From contig NW_025064935.1 in the NCBI RefSeq assembly GCF_019112545.1, forward strand, positions 129,714-193,713: 64,000 bases of DNA, read 5' to 3'. The notes under the pieces were generated by a model. It ran no database searches and had not been told where the DNA came from. It saw only the letters and a program-made list of their open reading frames with translations. Numbering within the stretch: the first letter of the stretch is position 1; every line of letters starts with the position of its first letter. Both the position numbers and the translations under genes were made by a program. Positions 34,828 through 48,301 of the stretch are shown piece by piece. Source of the stretch: Guyanagaster necrorhizus. Taxonomy: Eukaryota > Basidiomycota > Agaricomycetes > Agaricales > Physalacriaceae.

Positions 34828-37800
34828 ATTAGCTTGAAGCTTTCTTTTCTCTTTCTTCATGCACATTAGCACAGAGAAAACTGAATGCCCTCTATCAACA
34901 CATCAGATCTGAACTTTGACCAAGAGTTCTTTAAACTCCTCTCTTCTATCATTGGAATATTGTTAGGATTGTTGGTGATCATCCAGCTGTGCCAGAGATG
35001 CCATTTGATCACTGCCTAGGCAATCAGACATTATAATGAGTTTCAACATATCTGACACATTCTACAAAATATAACCTCAGATTTTCCACTCCATGACATT
35101 CTTGACTCCAGAAAAATATTCCACCAGCCTCTGACAAGCCCCTTACCTGAAGCTGGATCTAGTGATGTGCATCAAGGGGATATTCAAGAAGAAAAAAGAT
35201 ACTGATACTCTCTATGACCAAATAGCTGAAATTATAACACTTGCCTCATAGGATTCTGAAACTCTTAGCAGCCAGCCTCTGACCATGAAGATGAGGATCT
35301 TTCAGGAGACTTCTTTCAGCAGTCTCCCTCCCCTGATCCTTCCAGATCCTCTTGAACCTCTGAGATTAGTAACTGTGCCTGAGATTCTCTCAGTCTCATT
35401 CAGATGGCTGCAGGACTCTGCCATATGATATCTCAAAGCCAGCCTGACAGCCCCACCCTCTCAGCCTCTCACTCAGTTGGGACCAATAGAGGGCTGGGGT
35501 GGTCTCTCTCAGACTGGCTTGAAGATGAGTGACAGATCCAGGAAAACAGAAATGAAATTATCCACTGACTCTTCTCAACATAAAACCTTAACATCCTCTT
35601 CAATTACAATCAGGCCCTCCAACAGGAGGAGCAGAGACAGCAAAATGCACTACAGCTGATTTACAGTGAGCTTGAGGAGTGCATCCTTGAGAGTGGAAGA
35701 CAGAGGTGGGAAGCTGCTGAGTATGATCAGCAGCATCAGGAGGAGCAGCAAAGTGTTGAAAGAGCTCAATTGGAGAGGATTAATATCTCCAACTGGTATA
35801 GACTCTGGCCTGAAGTCACATCCATACTTGCACCAGTCTGCACAGACTGGTCCCTCTCCATCCTAGTATTTTGGGAGTCCAGCACTGGATCCAACCTATG
35901 AGATGAAACCTGCTAGAGAAATGAAACCATTACAGCTGGAGCCCCTGAACCTCTCCCACACCCTCCAACCTTACAATATCCCTCTCTCCAATGAACTCCC
36001 AGTACCAACACCATATTCAAAGATGACAAGTCTGTTTTTAGACACTACAAGTTATGAGTTCCTAAGACTGTTCATATTTCCACCTGCACCCTCTAAGGGT
36101 TTCTCAGAAGCCAAGTGGTCAGACAGCTTCTCGATGACAACTACAAAAGAAACATCCAGCTCTATCATGAGTGAGTGGTGATAGTGAGAGCAACAGAGGG
36201 TAACTGATATGACTCTGATGTTAGAAGCCAACCTGCCACCACCTATCTTCACACCTCTGATGTTTCCAGTCCTGTCACTGAATCCAGTACCCAGTCAGGA
36301 CAGTGGGTTGACAGCCTGACCACAAGAGGGCATGAAGAGTTTTTACAGCCAGCCTGCTGTCTCTCTTCTCAAAAAAGAGAAGGATGATGAGAAAGGGTGA
36401 GATGAGGAAACTGAAAGCAGTGACCCACCCTGAGTAGATGGAGAGCTTGCTTATAGACTCCAGGAGGACACTGACAAAGAAGAACTGGAAAGGGTGATAC
36501 AAAAGGCAAGAGTGCAGGAATACCAGGAGTTTTACCTGTGAGGGGTCAACTTTTTATAGTGTGATGCTGCCTGGGTAGCATCACTCATAGGACAATTATA
36601 TGTTTACTTTATGCCTAACAAATGTATAAAAATCCTAAGACATGCAGCAACCAATTATGCCACTGTACAATACAGCAAGAAACATTCTGAAAATCTGCTT
36701 CAAAGATCACCAGCCTATCAGATACCAAAGACAATACAACTAATGCTAAACATGCTGCTGGTTGCCCCAAGATGAGCTGTATACTCTATACCATCAATCT
36801 GAAGCACATTTTCATACTCTGCCCCATCCTCCCACTCCATGGCATAATGGCTATCAAGGTCCTAATCACAGCTGAAGGTTCCACTGACTTTATACTGAAA
36901 CTCTTAGACCAGCAAAGAAAGCCAAATCCTAGGGGTCCAGCCCCTGTCTGATGAGGCCACTGAGAGTGAGAAGGAGCCAGTTCAGGATGACCCCAAAGCT
37001 ATATGACTAGAATTCACTGTATGAGATAGCATCATCATATGAAAAGAAACAGTACCACAAGGCAGTCCAGTTGCTGATGACCACTCTCTCCACTCCTTCT
37101 CTAGTCCACCAGAGGAGTGGTGATGTCTCCTATTTTCAGACTGGCCCAACTCTATAGACCTGCTACCCTATGATGCCATAGTATTATAATGTTGATCAGA
37201 TCTCCTTTGCAAGCCCTGACCATTCAAGGGAGCCTCCAACAACATTGATAGGTTCCTGATCAACTGTGAATAATACTTTGAAATATATATTGAATACCTC
37301 AGAATAGACATGAACAAGATCATCTTCGCTGCCTCTTACCTTGAAGAAAAAGTGAAGACCTGATGGATCTTTATCTCTCTGAATTTCTAATCAACAACTT
37401 GAGAACACTACCAGTATCCCTCATGGCCAGTGTTCAAACAAATGCTGCATGACAAGTTCATTGATCCTGCTGTACAAGAAGTACATAAACAGAAGATCAA
37501 AGACTACAAGATGGGCAACAAAGTGGCAACAGACTACTTTGATGAGCTGGAACACTTAGCCAAACTCACTGGCATTCAGGATGATATAGCTAATGGCAGC
37601 CAAATGGTCAAGGCCCTCAAGAGAGGAGTCCCCTCCTTGTATGTCATGATGATATCAGCCATTGGCATAAAAGTCTTAGTGTCAGTGGAATATGATGAAT
37701 AGAAGGAGTGAATCATTAAGATGTACAAAGAGCAACAAAGGCAGAAAGTGGAATCCTCAACACTGCAAGACTATATAAAGAAGTTGACCCTGCCAATCCT

Positions 37801-40800
37801 GAATAAACTATCAGAGACAACTGTCAGAAAATCATTGGGACCTTCAATGGCCTCTGCATATGGCACATAGAAGACAGGAATGGGAACCACTTATACAGGT
37901 TTTGGAAAACCAATGGATATAGACTGAATAAAGAAGGAGGGTAAGTGCTTCAATTGCAGCCAAAAGAGTCACATGGCAAAGAACTGCCTAAAAAGAAAAT
38001 GGATCTGAGAAGACATTTGAGCTCAGATCACTGAACTCCAAAAGAAAGAAGGACTTGGCATAGAAATGAAAGTTGAGAAAGTAAAAGATGGGGCTGACTA
38101 GTGAGTGATTCCACTGAGTCAGCTAAAAACATTCATAGTGTGCAAATAATAGCCATTAGTTAAACTAATAAGATTTCTGTAGTTACTCTTATGACCACCA
38201 TATCAGTGCATTCAAATATACCTCAGTCTTCTTTCTCATACACTAAAGAATTGCCAAAAGAAAAAACTCAACCATCTTCAGGCTGAACAGGAGCAGAGAG
38301 CCCCATTACTTGGCTCAAACCATTTGATACTAAATAGACCTGAAGGGCCATCAAAGATGTGAAGGACAAAGCTGCAGCAAAGGCCATACTCAAAAACTAG
38401 ATACTCCAGACATGAGTCAAAGAAGTCATCAATGAGATAATAGAAAGAATAAAGAAGGCCAAATAATGCTGAGCCTTGAAATGGCTTAATGAACTCTATG
38501 GACTATAAAAGTTCATTTGATGGTCTAAAACACTCAGGTGAGATCTACTTGTCAAGACTCAGGTTGAGACCCTTACATCTCAGGCAATCCATATTGTAAC
38601 TGCTCTGATTGACAGTGGATGCACTGGGAGCTCAATCAACTATACTTTTGTCAATAAGCACAAACTCCCAACTCAAGCTACAGTAGCACCAATCCTGGTT
38701 TATAATGCAGATGGAATAAAAAACTAAGCTGGCTCGATTACTAAATTTATTGAACTCAGGCTTATGATCAGAGATCACTCTGAATGAATTGACTTGGCTG
38801 TAATAGATCTCAGAACTAAGAAAATCTTTCTTAGGCATGATTAGCTAATACACCATAATCCATTAATTAATTGGAAAACTGAAAGAATTATATTTGCAAG
38901 GTGCTGCTGCTGAAAGATCCCATTTGAACTGTCTGATGAGGACCCTGAAGATCAGTGGGATGAGAAGATGGAGGATAGGGAAACTATTCTTGCTATTGAC
39001 CTTTAGCATGAAATGCATATTCAGACAGTTCATCATGCCAATGACCTAGCTACCAAGGTTAATAAACATAAAGAGGAGAAGACTTTTGAAGAAATGGTGC
39101 CTGAATGGGCATGAGACTTCAAAGATCTGCTTGAGAAGGAAAGCTTTGATGAACTACTAGAATCAAAACTATGGGATCATGTGATTGAATTGATTCCAAA
39201 TGCAAACACCAATCTGGACTGCAAGACTTACTCTCTTGGTAACAACAAACAGCAAGAACTTGACAAGTTCCTAAACAAAAACTTGTCTAGTGGATGGATC
39301 TGACTATCAAAATCTCTAATGGCCTCACCATTCTTCTTTATTAAAAAGAAGGACAGCAAACTCCAATCAGTCTAAGATTATCGAAAACTTAATAATGAGA
39401 TGATGATCAAGAACTATTATCCCCTTCTATTGATCTTGGAGCTAATGGACAAACTCTGAGGTGCTAAATATTACACCAAACTTGATATCTGATGGGGCTA
39501 TAATAATGTCTGTATCAAGGAAGGAGATGAATGGAAGACTGCATTCAGGACAAATCAAGGATTATTTGAGCCAATGGTCATGTTCTTTGGGCTCACTAAT
39601 TTCCCTGTGACTTTCTAATAGATGATGAATGACATCTTCAAGGATCTCATCTCCACCAAAAAGATCACTATTTATCTGGACAACATCTTGATCATATCAA
39701 AAACAAAGGAGAAGCATAGGAAGCTAGTATGATAAGTACTAGCCCTCATAAGGAAGCACAAACTATTCCTCAAAGTAGAGAAATGTGAATTTGAGATACT
39801 TGAGACTGAGTACCTTGGAGTCATCATCAGTGAAGGGAGTATTCAGATGGACTCTATTAAGGTAGCAGAAGTAACAGAATGGCTGGAGCCAGTGAAGAAG
39901 AAGAAACTACAATCATTCCTTGGTTTTACAAACTTCTACTGACAATTCATCTAAGACTACAGCAAAATCATCCAGCCTATGATACAGCTCACAGGAAATG
40001 CCTCTTGGATCTGGAGACACTCCTAACAGACTGCCTTCAATGATCTCAAGAAGCAACTAGCCAAAGATGTAATCTTTGCTATCCTGGACTAGGAAGGAAG
40101 GTTTCAAGTTGAGGCCGACTCCAGCAAAGGAGCAGTCAGAGCAGTCCTATCTCAGAAATAAAACAGGAAATAGCAGCCAGTAGCATTCCTCTCCAAGGTG
40201 CTTTCTATTATGGAATGGAACTATGAGATATATGACAAGGAACTGCTCATCATTATGCTTGCTCTAGAAGAATAGTAGCATTATTTGATTGGGGCCATGG
40301 AAGTCTTTGAGATCTGAACAAATCATCAAAACCTTCGTTATTTCTGACAACTCCAAAAGCTAAACTGCTGACAAGCCAGATGAGTCACCAAACTGAGCCA
40401 ATATCAGTACACACTCCATTACAAGGCAGGAATGGCAAACAAGAAGGCCAACCTTCTGAGCCAGAGGGTAGATCATGATCAGGAGAGAACTGATAACAAA
40501 AGAGTGACATTGTTATAGCCTGAATATTTCAGGGCCATGATAATGCTAACAGAAGAAGAAATCCATGAGTGTATCAAGAGTGTGACTCAAGACAACCACA
40601 AATAGGACCAACAAGTAGTCCTATCTCTTAATCACAAATGAGAGATGACAAAGGAAGGGAGACTAATCCATTACAACAGATGAATCTATATTCTCTGAGA
40701 TCAGAGACTATATAGTGAAATCATCACCACATATCATGACTATGCAACCACCGGTTACCCTGGTATTGCCAAAACAAAGAAGCTGATACTGTGGGAGTAC

Positions 40801-41462
40801 TGGTGGCCTAAGATGGGTCATGACATCATCACATATGTCAAAGCATGTGAAGTCTGTCAACAAGGCAAATCATTGACCCAACCTTAGGCCACTCCACTCC
40901 ATCCGAATGAAGTTCTATCAGCACCATAGACTCATATCTCTGTTGATATGATCACCAGACTTCCAGACTGCAATGGCTATAATGCTATTATCATCATAGT
41001 TGATTGATTCTCAAAAGCAATCATCCTGATCACTTGTTCAACAGAGTTAACCTCTGAGAGATGGGTGAAAATCTTATGTGACAAGGTTTATGCCAAGTAT
41101 GGCATGCCTCAAGTGATTATCTCAGACATGAGCCCTTAATTTATCTCCAAATTTCTGGACAACCTCTATCATCTTCTAAACATCAAACAGAATGCCTCAA
41201 TGGCATACCATCCTCAAACTGATAGACAAACTGAATATGCAAACCAGGAAGTAAAAAAGTACCTCTGTCTCTTCATTAACTATTGACAAGATAACTGGAT
41301 AGAATGGCTGGCTCTTGCCACCTTCTAACATAACAACCAAGTCCACTCAGCAACAGGAAAGACACCATTCTTTGTCAACCATGGCCAGCACCCAAATATT
41401 GCTCAGACTGAGCAACACCACATGACGACACCTGCATCTATGAACTTTGCCACTATCATGGC
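34368..41462 (+). mobile_element. Degraded Gypsy chromovirus, copy E3
   Basis: Plus-strand copy inside E2. The 5' LTR is 34368-34827 and the primer-binding segment 34828-34842. The pre-gag ORF starts at 34884 (FFKLLSSIIGILLGLLVIIQL) and its overlapping frame's tail is at about 36440-36720. Gag spans about 37190-38100 (37430-37702 still open: FIDPAVQEVHKQKIKDYKMG; knuckle CFNCSQKSHMAKNC near 37950). Pol spans 38100-41462: protease IDSGCTGSS at 38610, YLDN in place of YLDD near 39675, RNase H near 40320, and the integrase HHCC and D,D,E region 40740-41290. The copy ends abruptly at about 41462, within what should be the post-integrase region. Stops are numerous and CpG is nearly absent. No 3' LTR is recognised. 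Confidence 0.78.
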
Positions 41463-42360
41463 AACATCTTGATGATAGCACACACAACTTCCTGAAAGCA
41501 AAAGCTAAGTCAAACCATGCAAGAAAACCAAGACACTTACTTTCACCATCCAACAACTCTTCACCCTCTGCCAGCTCTGCAACTTTCAACTTCACCTGCT
41601 GTTTGAGACTAGTGACCACCTCTGTCCCACTGCCATCCACTATACTCTTTAACCTGAACTTGCATTTATAGCCCTTCTCTACCAGACCTGCCACTCTCCT
41701 CTTTCTCTCTCACACCCTCTTTTTCCTCTCCAGGGTCCCCCCAGATTTTTCTGACTCATCATCTCTCTCAGTCCCCTTGTCCAGCTCATCATCAGACTCC
41801 AGAGGCATGCAGCCAGTCATCTTCTTAAAGTGAAGACCAGAGCCAGGATCAAACTGTTTCACCAGCACTTGATATAGATAAAAATCAACAGTCTCTATAG
41901 AGGTTATCTGCAATCCATCCTCTATAACTATCTCCTCCTGTCCTACCTCTGAGGCCTCAGCCCTCACCATAGCCTTTCTCTCTTCAGTCTTTCTCTGAGC
42001 TGCCTCTCTCAATGCCTTCTCCACCTTCTTCACCCACCTCTCTGCCACCTGCTAAACCTCCTCCCTCTTCTTTTCCAACTCCTCTTGCTGCTTCTTTCTT
42101 TGTGTCTCCTAGGCCACATGGTCTGCCTGGACTTTCTTCTCTCTCTCCCACTCTCTTTTCCACTCCAAGTGGACTTCTATAGTCTCTGCATACTCTTCTT
42201 TTATGATTTGCCATTCCAGACAGAATAATTCTTTAGCCTCTTTAGAGCCATTGAAGGTGAGTTCTCTCACCAAAGGCTCAGGAGTATATGAGCAATGATA
42301 TGCAGTGGAAGATGACATAGTTAGGGTGATGGTGATGGTATCTGACTAAGTTGCAAAAAA
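41463..42360 (-). pseudogene. Decayed coiled-coil ORF of an unidentified element
   Basis: Minus strand from about 42318 down to 41540. One reading frame with two internal stops reads MSSSTAYHCSYTPEPLVREL, then FNGSKEAKELFCLEWQIIKE, then a long Lys/Glu/Arg-rich coiled coil (KVEKALREAAQRKTEERKA), an acidic patch and GYKCKFRLKS. The two stops (TAG near 42110, TAA near 42053) fit single-base decay. It resembles the charged coiled-coil proteins that are abundant next to retroelements in mushroom genomes, but I cannot assign a family. It directly abuts the broken end of copy E3. Confidence 0.45.
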
Positions 42361-42449
42361 TTCCCATAGCTACCAACAATCTTCCATATGGCTCCACCAG
42401 CCATTGGGATCTGCACTCTTGAGGGTAAGAATGCTAATAGGGGGATACT

Positions 42450-42940
42450 GTTATGCACATGCTGCTGGCCTCCATGTCATCTCAACCAACTATGGATTCA
42501 ATCATGAAAACCCACCAGATTCCAGCTGCCTCCATTATCTATTAATTTCATTTTCACCATTATCATTTCACATCCATATTTCACATTGTAATATCTAGAC
42601 CCTGAACTCAGTAGCAAATATTGATATTAGAACCCAATGGAACTCAACTCAGAATTAGCTACTATTAGTATATAAAGCTATATATAATCATTGTACCTAC
42701 TCAGTTTGAATATCAACTTAGATAGCCATCTACACTTCATACTCACTTCAACTCCTTCTTCCTCATCCATCATATTCTGCTCTAAAGAATACTCCTCTTC
42801 ACTTCTCTGATGGAACTCCATCCCATCCATCCAAATCTTTAGGCCTCAATTCAAGGGTGATGTTGCCAATAGCTTCATTGATGCCCATGCACTCTGCCAG
42901 TCTCTATACATGCATTCAAACCCACTTGATTAGCATATTC
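42450..42940. other. Unresolved repeat sequence before second-family integrase
   Basis: Starts with TGTTATGCACATGCTG, an LTR-like beginning, and has a TATATAAAGC block near 42670, but no matching partner or clean end was found. It could be an LTR fragment of the element whose integrase begins at about 42950. Confidence 0.35.
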
Positions 42941-44375
42941 TTAACAGATGCAAAACATATCAGAGGGTGAAACTAAATACTCAGCAGTGAACAGCACTAC
43001 TATACCTCAATAAGATCCCTTCTGACAAGTGGAAGATAATCTCAGTTGACATGATATAGCTTCTTCCTAAGTCCAAAGGGTATGATGCTATCTTAGTGGT
43101 AGTAAATTGATTTTTCAAAGAACTAATTCTAATAGTGACAAACACAAATTTAAATGCTGAGGGCTGGACATGTTTGTTCTAAGATTATGTATATACCCAT
43201 CATGGACTTCCAGACAAGATAATCTTGGATCATGGCTCACAGTTTATATTGCAGTTCATCAAAGAACTTTACAAGTTGCTTAGAATTACTGGAAACCCCT
43301 CTACTGCATATCACCCTCAGACTGATGGACAGACAGAGCAGGTCAATTAAGAAATTGAAAAGTATCTCAGGATTTTTATAAACCACTAGCAGGATGACTG
43401 GATGGAGTGGCTCCCAATGACAGGATTTGCCTATAATAACCATGAAAACTCCTTAACAGGCTATAGCTCATTCTATGTAAACACTGGAACCCATCTGAAT
43501 ACTGGAATGAATCCCTCACAAAGGGAAAGTCAAGTGCTCTGAGCAAAGAGCTTTGCAACAGAGATAAAGAAAATTCATGATGAGGCTGAACATACATTAT
43601 ACAAGACAGCAGAGTCTATGAAGAGACAGTATGATAAGAGAAGGGCATTAGCAAGAGACTACCAGCCAAATAACATGGTTATGCTTGACATAAAGCATCT
43701 AAAGACAGACAGAAAGATGAAGAAGTCGGATGATGAGTTTGAAGGTTCCTTTAAGGTTGTGAAGAAAATAAGCAATGAAGCATATGAATTAGCTATCTCA
43801 AAGACATGGAAAATCCATTCTGTCTTCAACAAAATCCTTCTTAAACTATTCCAAACAGCAGAGTTTCTCAATCAGGAAGTGCCACCACCATCCAAACCAA
43901 TAGTTGTAGATGGTAAAGATGAATATGAGATTGATGCAATCCTTAATAATAAAATTTGTTATTGAAAACAGTGGTTTCTTGTCTATTTCAAGAGATATGG
44001 TAATAAGGAAAACTGCTAGTATGCCAAAAAGGACCTCCCACATACAAAAAGGCTCATTGCAAAGTACTGTGCAGCACAAAACCCACTTGCTGCAGTGAAC
44101 AATGTCAGACTTAGATGACTAATGTTTGACAAATCAGACTACATTCAAACTCAAAAGCTCCTCTTTGAACTCAAACAACACTCATTTGAAACTAAGAAGC
44201 TTTACATATAGAAGAACACTAATAAAATCAAGACAGAGACACTTATAATCCAACTATTTCCTCTAGACTGGTCACACAACATCTCAGTAAAGATCAATAG
44301 GAAAAGATAAAGCTATTTTCTTGTTTCTATGGCTCTTCTAAGCAATTGAGGACAATTGCTTTGAAGAGAGAGTAA
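42940..44375 (+). pseudogene. Second Gypsy family: integrase and chromodomain relic
   Basis: Plus strand. Translation gives the integrase core with KGYDAILVVV near 43080, ILDHGSQFILQFIKELYKLL near 43225 and STAYHPQTDGQTEQVN near 43300, preserving the D and E positions. Then come the C-terminal part KRQYDKRRALARDYQPNNMV (43618 on), the GPY/F-like EGSFKVVKKISNEAYELAI, and DEYEIDAILNNKI with a decayed chromodomain to about 44100. It is clearly diverged from the main family (MKRQYDKRR versus MKTQYDKHRR). A purine-rich GAAGAGAGAGTAA precedes the 3' LTR. Stops and CpG loss show it is dead. Confidence 0.7.
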
Positions 44376-44779
44376 TGTTATGATTTCAGCTCCTGAATCA
44401 TATTTAGCAGCTTTGGCTTGTGACTTGATCAGAGACTGATCATATCCAGCTGCCTTGGCTGAGTTTGAAGCACTGAGACACAAGCTTGATGTCTGATCAC
44501 CAAGACTTTTTCATACAGTATATAAGTTAGTAGTATACAGGAATATGCCTCAGTCTTAAGCTAAGGTTAATATATTAATCAAATTCCTAAACTCTTGGTG
44601 TGATTACCACTTCAGTATCAACACTGACAGTCATAGCTTATCAACCTCTATATATCTCTCTCCTGTTCATCATCATCCTAAACATCTTTATTCTCATTCT
44701 TCTGCTTTACCTTCAGTTAGTGTTGGACTCCAGCTATTGCAGTGCATTATATTTGTGATTGTTTGATCATCATCTGACA
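44376..44779 (+). repeat. 3' LTR of the second Gypsy family
   Basis: Begins TGTTATGATTTCAGC directly after a polypurine tract and ends near CATCTGACA. It contains a TATATAAG block near 44518 and AGTCTTAAGCTAAGGTTAAT, also seen in the relic at 27229-27835. The exact right end is uncertain by about 10 bp. Confidence 0.6.
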
Positions 44780-45021
44780 GTTGACAGGTGAGAAGGGCTC
44801 AGATAGTACTAGTAAAGCTGTTGTAGTAATAAGTGATTTACACTTCTACTATCTGTTGTCCATAAAAGAGGAATATTAGAGTGAAGAACCTAAGCAAGAT
44901 GCTAATAATGGCACTCAAGAGCTTGAAGATGTCAAGAGATAAGTCTGGAGTTTATTGCATATAGTTTCCTTTGCAATAGTGACTGCATAAGGAAAAGGTA
45001 GATAGGCAGCTTCAAGCTAAT

Positions 45022-45362
45022 TGTTAGATCCAAATGTTGTATAGACCAACACTCATGATAAACTAGTGTTGTATCATATTTGTACAATCACACTAGAGTT
45101 CACTTTGATATATCTGATCTTCAGTGATAATCCAAGGCTTGACAGATTAGGCTCAAAAAGAGATAGAATGATATAAATAAACTTTAGCTCAAAGCTGAAG
45201 CTACTATAGTGAGAGCTATGCTACTTATATATGTTTTTAGTCTGTGATAAATATAGTCCTCTTTATTGTAGCTATCTGTGGATTGAAACTAAAGAGTGTG
45301 TTGTAAATACATGAAACAATAGAATTTGTGTGTTAGTGAGACATCTGTCATAAGCTATTATA
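45022..45362 (-). repeat. LTR fragment, E1 subfamily, with adjacent primer-binding segment
   Basis: Begins TGTTAGATCCAAATG, preceded on its left by CAGCTTCAAGCTAAT (45007-45021), the primer-binding segment of a minus-strand element. It shares GTGAGAGCTATGCTACTTATATATG and TCTGTGATAAATATAGTCCT-type blocks with the LTR at 27930-28402 and lacks the terminal part. It may be the 5' LTR of copy E1, pushed away by later insertions. Confidence 0.55.
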
Positions 45363-45893
45363 AAAGTAGATTCCAAGGATAGAGAGCATTTTTGCAGGCC
45401 TCTGCATGGCTCTCAAGATTGTCACAATCTCTGTTGATACAGAGATACAGAGCTCTGCTCATCCATGAAAAGGGATTGCCAGTGCCATCTCTGTCTCAGT
45501 GCCAAGTCTTGGCTGATGCTGATTCATGAGAGACATCAGTGCCAGGTGTCTCTTCTTCATTTCCACTTTCATCCCACATTCCTAGGTGAGATGAGCTCTG
45601 CTCTCTCACTGTCAATTTTTCCTGACCATCAATCTCAGGCTTTGAGGCTTCACCTTCTCCTTCATTTGTCAGTAACTCCTATTGCCTGATGAGGCTCCAA
45701 ACCTCTTCCTCTATCTCACAATTGGCTCACTCAAATAGTCTTAGCTTTGCCAGACTTAACCAATTCTTATTTAGTATTACTGGACCATTATTGTATAAAT
45801 TATCAAGTTTTTGGTCTAGATGTTTGTCTCTCAAATCTATTGATCTCACTTATGATCTCTAATCCATTGACTGATGTTGAATACAGTTGACTA
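45363..45893. other. Unassigned repeat-region sequence
   Basis: About 530 bp between the LTR fragment and the Tigger end. A 74-codon plus frame at 45465-45689 is Ser/His/Leu-rich and looks like chance. No recognisable motif. Confidence 0.3.
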
Positions 45894-46913
45894 TCTCACA
45901 ATGCATGATGTCAAAATGCATAATTCTGACTTTGCATATCAATTGGGCTGGAATGCAGTTGAAGAGCAGGAAAATAGGCTAAAAATGCATATCACATAAT
46001 GCATATGGTTTTAGTTAGGAATATGCATTGTCAGATCCAAAATTGTAGTAAGCTGATGTGATATTATGCATATATTAGAACAATAAAGAACATAATTTGT
46101 TTGTATAGACTATGACAAACACAAAAAAAATTATTGTAAAGTGGCACAGCCTATATCTCTATAAACATGCCTCCTAAACCAACATGAAAACCACATGCTA
46201 AACCTGGAAATCCATATAAGCATATAAAACAGAAGGAGAAAGTTTCAATGTATACATCATCAGCTCAGCCTCTAAAGCAGATCTCTCACCCACATCTTAC
46301 AACAGGAGACTGGCTCATAATATTCAAATATGTTGATAACCATCCTTCTCATCAATATGCTGATATTGTGGCATATTTCACAAACTAAAAAAAAGGTGCA
46401 CTGCTCTTTATCCAACTAACTCTTTCACAGAAACTGGCATCTCATACAAAAATCAAACAGTGTGCAAACAAGAACCCTAATATACTATCATCCAAAAAGT
46501 CTTGCATTGTCATCTAACCTGATGTGAAGCATGCTGTTGCATCCTGGTATCAGAATATGCAGCTCCAAGGTGAGACTGTGACTGATGCAATGCTGATAGA
46601 GAAGCAAAATCAGATTGAAAATCTGATGAATATTCCAGAGGATCAGTGTTTGAAAGGAGAGAGATGGTTGAGGTCATTCTGCAAGACATGGAAGATTCAG
46701 GAGGTTCAACAGTATGAAGAAGCAGGCTCAGTGGATATGATAGCAGTGGAAAAAGAATGTATGTGCCTTTACAGCATTATAGTGAAATATGCAATGCAGG
46801 ACAGATGGAATATTGATGAATCTGGTCTTGTCATCTTTGCCATCTCAGATCATACCTTGGCATCTGGTCCTATAAGTGGATGGAAATAAGACAAGTTTCA
46901 CATCACCATGTGT
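45894..46913 (+). mobile_element. Tigger/pogo-type DNA transposon, left part
   Basis: Starts with CAGTTGACTATCTCACAATG, a Tigger-style terminus, after a TA dinucleotide (45892-45893), the expected target duplication. The transposase reading begins at ATG 46167. The HTH part shows HQYADIVAYF and KKGALLFIQLTLSQKL; the CENP-B-type HTH shows LIEKQNQIENLMNIPEDQCL and GERWLRSFCKTWKIQ; the start of the DDE domain shows WNIDESGL near 46812. A few stops are present. The gene stops at ITMC (46913), where another element is inserted. It resumes at 62749. Transposases of this kind cut and paste at TA sites. Confidence 0.8.
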
Positions 46914-48301
46914 TGATGTGCTTAGTAACAGCTAAGTGACTAAGAGAGGTGAATGAGGAATGAACTCTCAAACACCAATATCTAACCACTCAATACACAA
47001 TCACCAAATACAGTTGAGGTTGGTTCTTTCAAGTATGATAGAAGCACTCTTGCAGTTTTAAGTAAAATCAAAGAAACAGTCAATAAAGACAGTTATTCAA
47101 CTCTATCTTGCTTTTAAAGATACAATACTCATGAGAGTAGTTTATAGCAATGTTTAAGTATAATTAGGACTTAGAATCAATGCCAAATTGCGCTCCAAAT
47201 CGACTTAGAATATTCTGAAACCCAATGAACTCCAAAACCCAAATATTAAGTCTATCAAGCACTTAGGCTTGACTAGCTGCACTCTTGGCTGGCTAGTGGT
47301 CCTCAAAACCAAATAACTTGTATTCTGATGCTGAAACTCTTATAGTTTGGAACTCAAATTAATCTGAAACCCAAAATACAGTTATTATTCTAATCCAATC
47401 CTCTCTAAGTGACAAAGCAACTTAAATAAATCACTAAGTCAAAGCAGAACTCAAAATCCATTGTCCCAGGGACTAGCTACAGTGGGCTAGAAGGCCTGAA
47501 TGTGGGGGTGGGTCGCTTGCTTGCTATTTTCCCCCCATTCCCTTCTTTTATACACCAACAACAGGTACAGAATCTATAAATAAAGCATTCAAAATAATAT
47601 TTCTCCTGTTTAAAGCAGAATCACGCCATTATTCCAGAATAGCAGCACCCCTGAACACCCCTAGACTTGCCCAGACCTGCCTGGCCACTGCACAGCTTTA
47701 TTTTAAGCCTACAGTGCCTGTGGGTACCTAACTCCTTTCTGTCTACTCAAAGTTTTAATCCTCTGAGTTATTCTTAGTAGCTCGATTGATCAGATCTGAT
47801 CAGGCCTAGTCAACTGGTTCTATCCACTCTATTCCTCTCAATTCTAAGTCTCTTAGGTCATCTGATACCTAGAAAATTTAGACTTAGGCATTTGAGTCAA
47901 AACTCACAGTGCTAGCCACAGATCATTGGGTCTCTCTTCTTACTGCTCCTGGATGATGCTATCTCTACTCAATACTCCACAACTGGCTATGGTATTATAC
48001 CCCTAGCTGTCTTAGAATATACTTGTCTTAGTAGCATATAGAATTGGCTCTATTTGAGGTACTATTTCTAAGTCCAACTTGAACTTAGTATTTTCCAAGG
48101 TGTGGTGCTGAACTTTTCTAAGTTCAAATCTGACTTAGGATTTTTATCCTTAGGCCATGTTATTTTTACAAAGTCCAATTTGGACTTAGTATTAGTGACT
48201 AGCATGACTATCAGCTCAGAGCCTCAGCCATAGTCCTCTACTGGCTAATGATTCTCAGTTACTAGCATATTCTAGTGTGTTATGCAGAATTTGCAAATTA
48301 T
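46914..48301. mobile_element. Solo LTR of about 1.4 kb, left part
   Basis: Starts TGATGTGCTTAG at 46914 and, after the Gypsy inserted at 48302, ends GCATATCA at 62744. The ends form an imperfect 8-bp inverted pair with TG..CA. The host bases GTGT occur just before 46914 and again at 62745-62748, as a target duplication. It has no coding frame, a TATACACC block near 47550 and AATAAA near 47580. Near 48060-48195 there are several short inverted repeats built on AAGTCCAA/TTGGACTT. Size and ends fit a solo LTR of an element not otherwise present here. Confidence 0.6.

Noticed and set aside
44376..44779. This LTR as the missing 3' LTR of copy E3
   Set aside because: Only the first 11 bases resemble the main family; the interior belongs to a different family shared with 27229-27835, and the integrase just before it is also of that family.
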